This document shows positions 62,318 through 64,000 of a DNA stretch of 64,000 nucleotides, piece after piece. The stretch's first letter is position 1, and each line of letters opens with the position of its first letter. A model generated the notes under the pieces. It saw nothing but the letters and a program-made list of their open reading frames with translations, did not search any database and had not been told where the DNA came from. This stretch comes from Puffinus mauretanicus (lineage: Eukaryota > Chordata > Aves > Procellariiformes > Procellariidae): positions 612,218 through 676,217 of the forward strand of contig JAJKFH010002859.1 in NCBI GenBank assembly GCA_023333565.1. The letters are read 5' to 3'. A program made the translations under genes and the position numbers.

Positions 62318-64000
62318 TTGCTTTTTTCCCAGCTCAGAAGAACTTTTGGTGGCCTAAGATAAATGTTGTAACTGAATGTCACTGGTTTTACCTGTATGGC
62401 AAAACTGGTGAACTGACTACAAAAAACTGTGAATTAACAAAATAATGGGTAGCTGCTTTAAAAGATTCAGTCGTCACATGTAAGTTTGAAAATACAGCAG
62501 AAGAAATTATTAGATATCAGAACTCAGATGAAACAAGTTCTTCCATCCTTGGAGAGGGTTTACTGCTTCAGTCAGGCATAGTATTACATGAGGTTATCAT
62601 CACAGCTGGTCAAACTGGACTGGGTCAACCATGCAGGGCAAAAAAAAAAGATAAATCACAGTACTGTGGTCATTGCTGAAGCCATGTAAGCACAAACATG
62701 GTTTGGACCACAACCACAGAAAAACTATAATATTGCAAACACAAGGCCATGAGACCAAACTGAAACTCTGCCATCAGAGAACATGGCATGATGCAAATTA
62801 CTGCAGACTTCACTGAGATTCTTTTGCAAGCTAGCTGAGGAAAATGAACGCTTTCCCCAGGGCTTTAGCAATGCTCCATGTAAACGGTTGGACCCTGAAG
62901 TTACTTTCCCAGAACAGCTCGTTTTGCCTGTGGATGAGAACACAGCGAGCTTGCAAAAATTTATACTATTTCTATTTCTGATACACAAGTAGAACAGTCA
63001 AATATCATTAAACTGGACAGGTGTTCTACAACATCTATGTTACCTGTATCTGTTGATTTTCCGACTTTTAGAGATTTTCCTTTTACTGAGCCCAAGTTAC
63101 ATCTAGTGAGCTAGTTAGAAGAAACATTTGTATTTGTCATTGTTAATATACAAACATGAATATGGTTATCTTGCATATGTGTTGAGATCTGTATTGTGAA
63201 TATCACTGCTTCTGCAGGCATCAGTAACAGTCTGCTGCAATAAGCATGCATATACCTAAAGGGTGCATACTTCAGTACCATCAGTGGTTCCTAAAAGGCA
63301 ACCCTTCACTTCAGCTATTGCAAGATATGCAATCAAGGAACTATTTGATTCGGTAAAAAATGTTTGACCACAAGATTAGAATTTGACTTCGTACAACAGA
63401 AATTACTCCACCCATCGCTTTCATTGTGAAATGCTTTAAAACTAGAGTTTAGAGAAGTACTTTATAATTAAATTAGTGAAGACACTGAATGACTTTGTGG
63501 GTCTAACGCAAGTAATGACAATACTGACAAAAGTAATTTTTAACTGAACTTAACGGAGCAAAAGAACATCATGGCAGTTAAAAGCTATCTGTTCACATGT
63601 CTAAATATTTGTAGAACTTTATGGTAAAAAAGCCTTTTCTGCTGATAACAGACACATTAAATTAAAAGTGATATTAATAAGGGACACAGAAGCCTAACAG
63701 ATGTCAGGTAATGATCATGATAAGCTCTTACACTTGAAGTTGTGCTATAGGGAGTCATGCCTACTTGTTGTGTTGGAAGAGCAGTGTCCATAAGTCTTCA
63801 GTAATCAGAGGTTATCCAAATAGTGATGCTGTGCTTCAGATAGCTCACCAGGTATATTTGATATGGCCAGCAGAAAGCAGGAAAGATGTTATTTTCTCGT
63901 CGTGTGAGCTCTCTAGGAGGTTTAAGGTCTGATCCACTGGGTCAATTTAATTACCAAAAATCTTTACCCAAGGAATTGTTGGAATTATGCAGGGTTTTTT
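62318..64000. other. AT-rich noncoding DNA, no gene seen
   Basis: No supported gene. A short A-run lies at 62640-62650. The minus-strand frame at 62725-62988 has no recognisable domain. The window ends without a feature crossing its edge that I can identify. Confidence 0.5.

Overview
The window looks like nuclear DNA from a bird, most likely a neoavian. The composition is AT-rich with short microsatellites and homopolymer runs. There are no bacterial-style packed genes and no SINE-like load. Two kinds of long terminal repeat (LTR) are present that I recognise as abundant in bird genomes, plus one decayed CR1-type LINE. I assign no family names or species because no database comparison was possible.

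I find no protein-coding gene I can support. The open frames are 60-155 codons long, fall on both strands, and either sit inside repeats or low-complexity tracts or show no recognisable domain. The window is therefore intergenic (gene-desert-like) or lies inside a very large intron; the sequence alone does not decide.

Layout. 1-2934 is AT-rich noncoding DNA with a (TA)n tract and a 51-bp tandem duplication. 2935-3426 is a plus-strand LTR of family 1. 3427-7129 is unassigned. 7130-7950 is a decayed CR1-like LINE: the reverse transcriptase tail and 3' region. 7951-13049 is unassigned. 13050-13600 is a GC/CpG-enriched, exon-like block. 16380-16902 and 19145-19722 are two separate minus-strand solo LTRs of family 1. 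Between them lies a weak exon-like pair (17689-18219). 25775-26040 is a CpG-rich block with a TATA-like box. 28723-29863 is a complete 1.14-kb plus-strand LTR of family 2. 29864-61718 is mostly unassigned, with candidate regulatory stretches around 31560-32300, 42300-42570 and 58930-59420. 61719-62312 is another minus-strand family 1 LTR. 62313-64000 is unassigned.

The most informative content is the family 1 LTRs. The four copies share both ends, yet fall into two subfamilies with different central segments. Three copies keep an intact TGACGTCA (CRE) palindrome just upstream of the position of the TATA box. Complete family 1 copies have 5-bp target-site duplications, so each is an independent solo LTR. 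No viral internal genes are present. I see no previously undescribed molecular system here; the regulatory proposals are inferences that need conservation or expression data.
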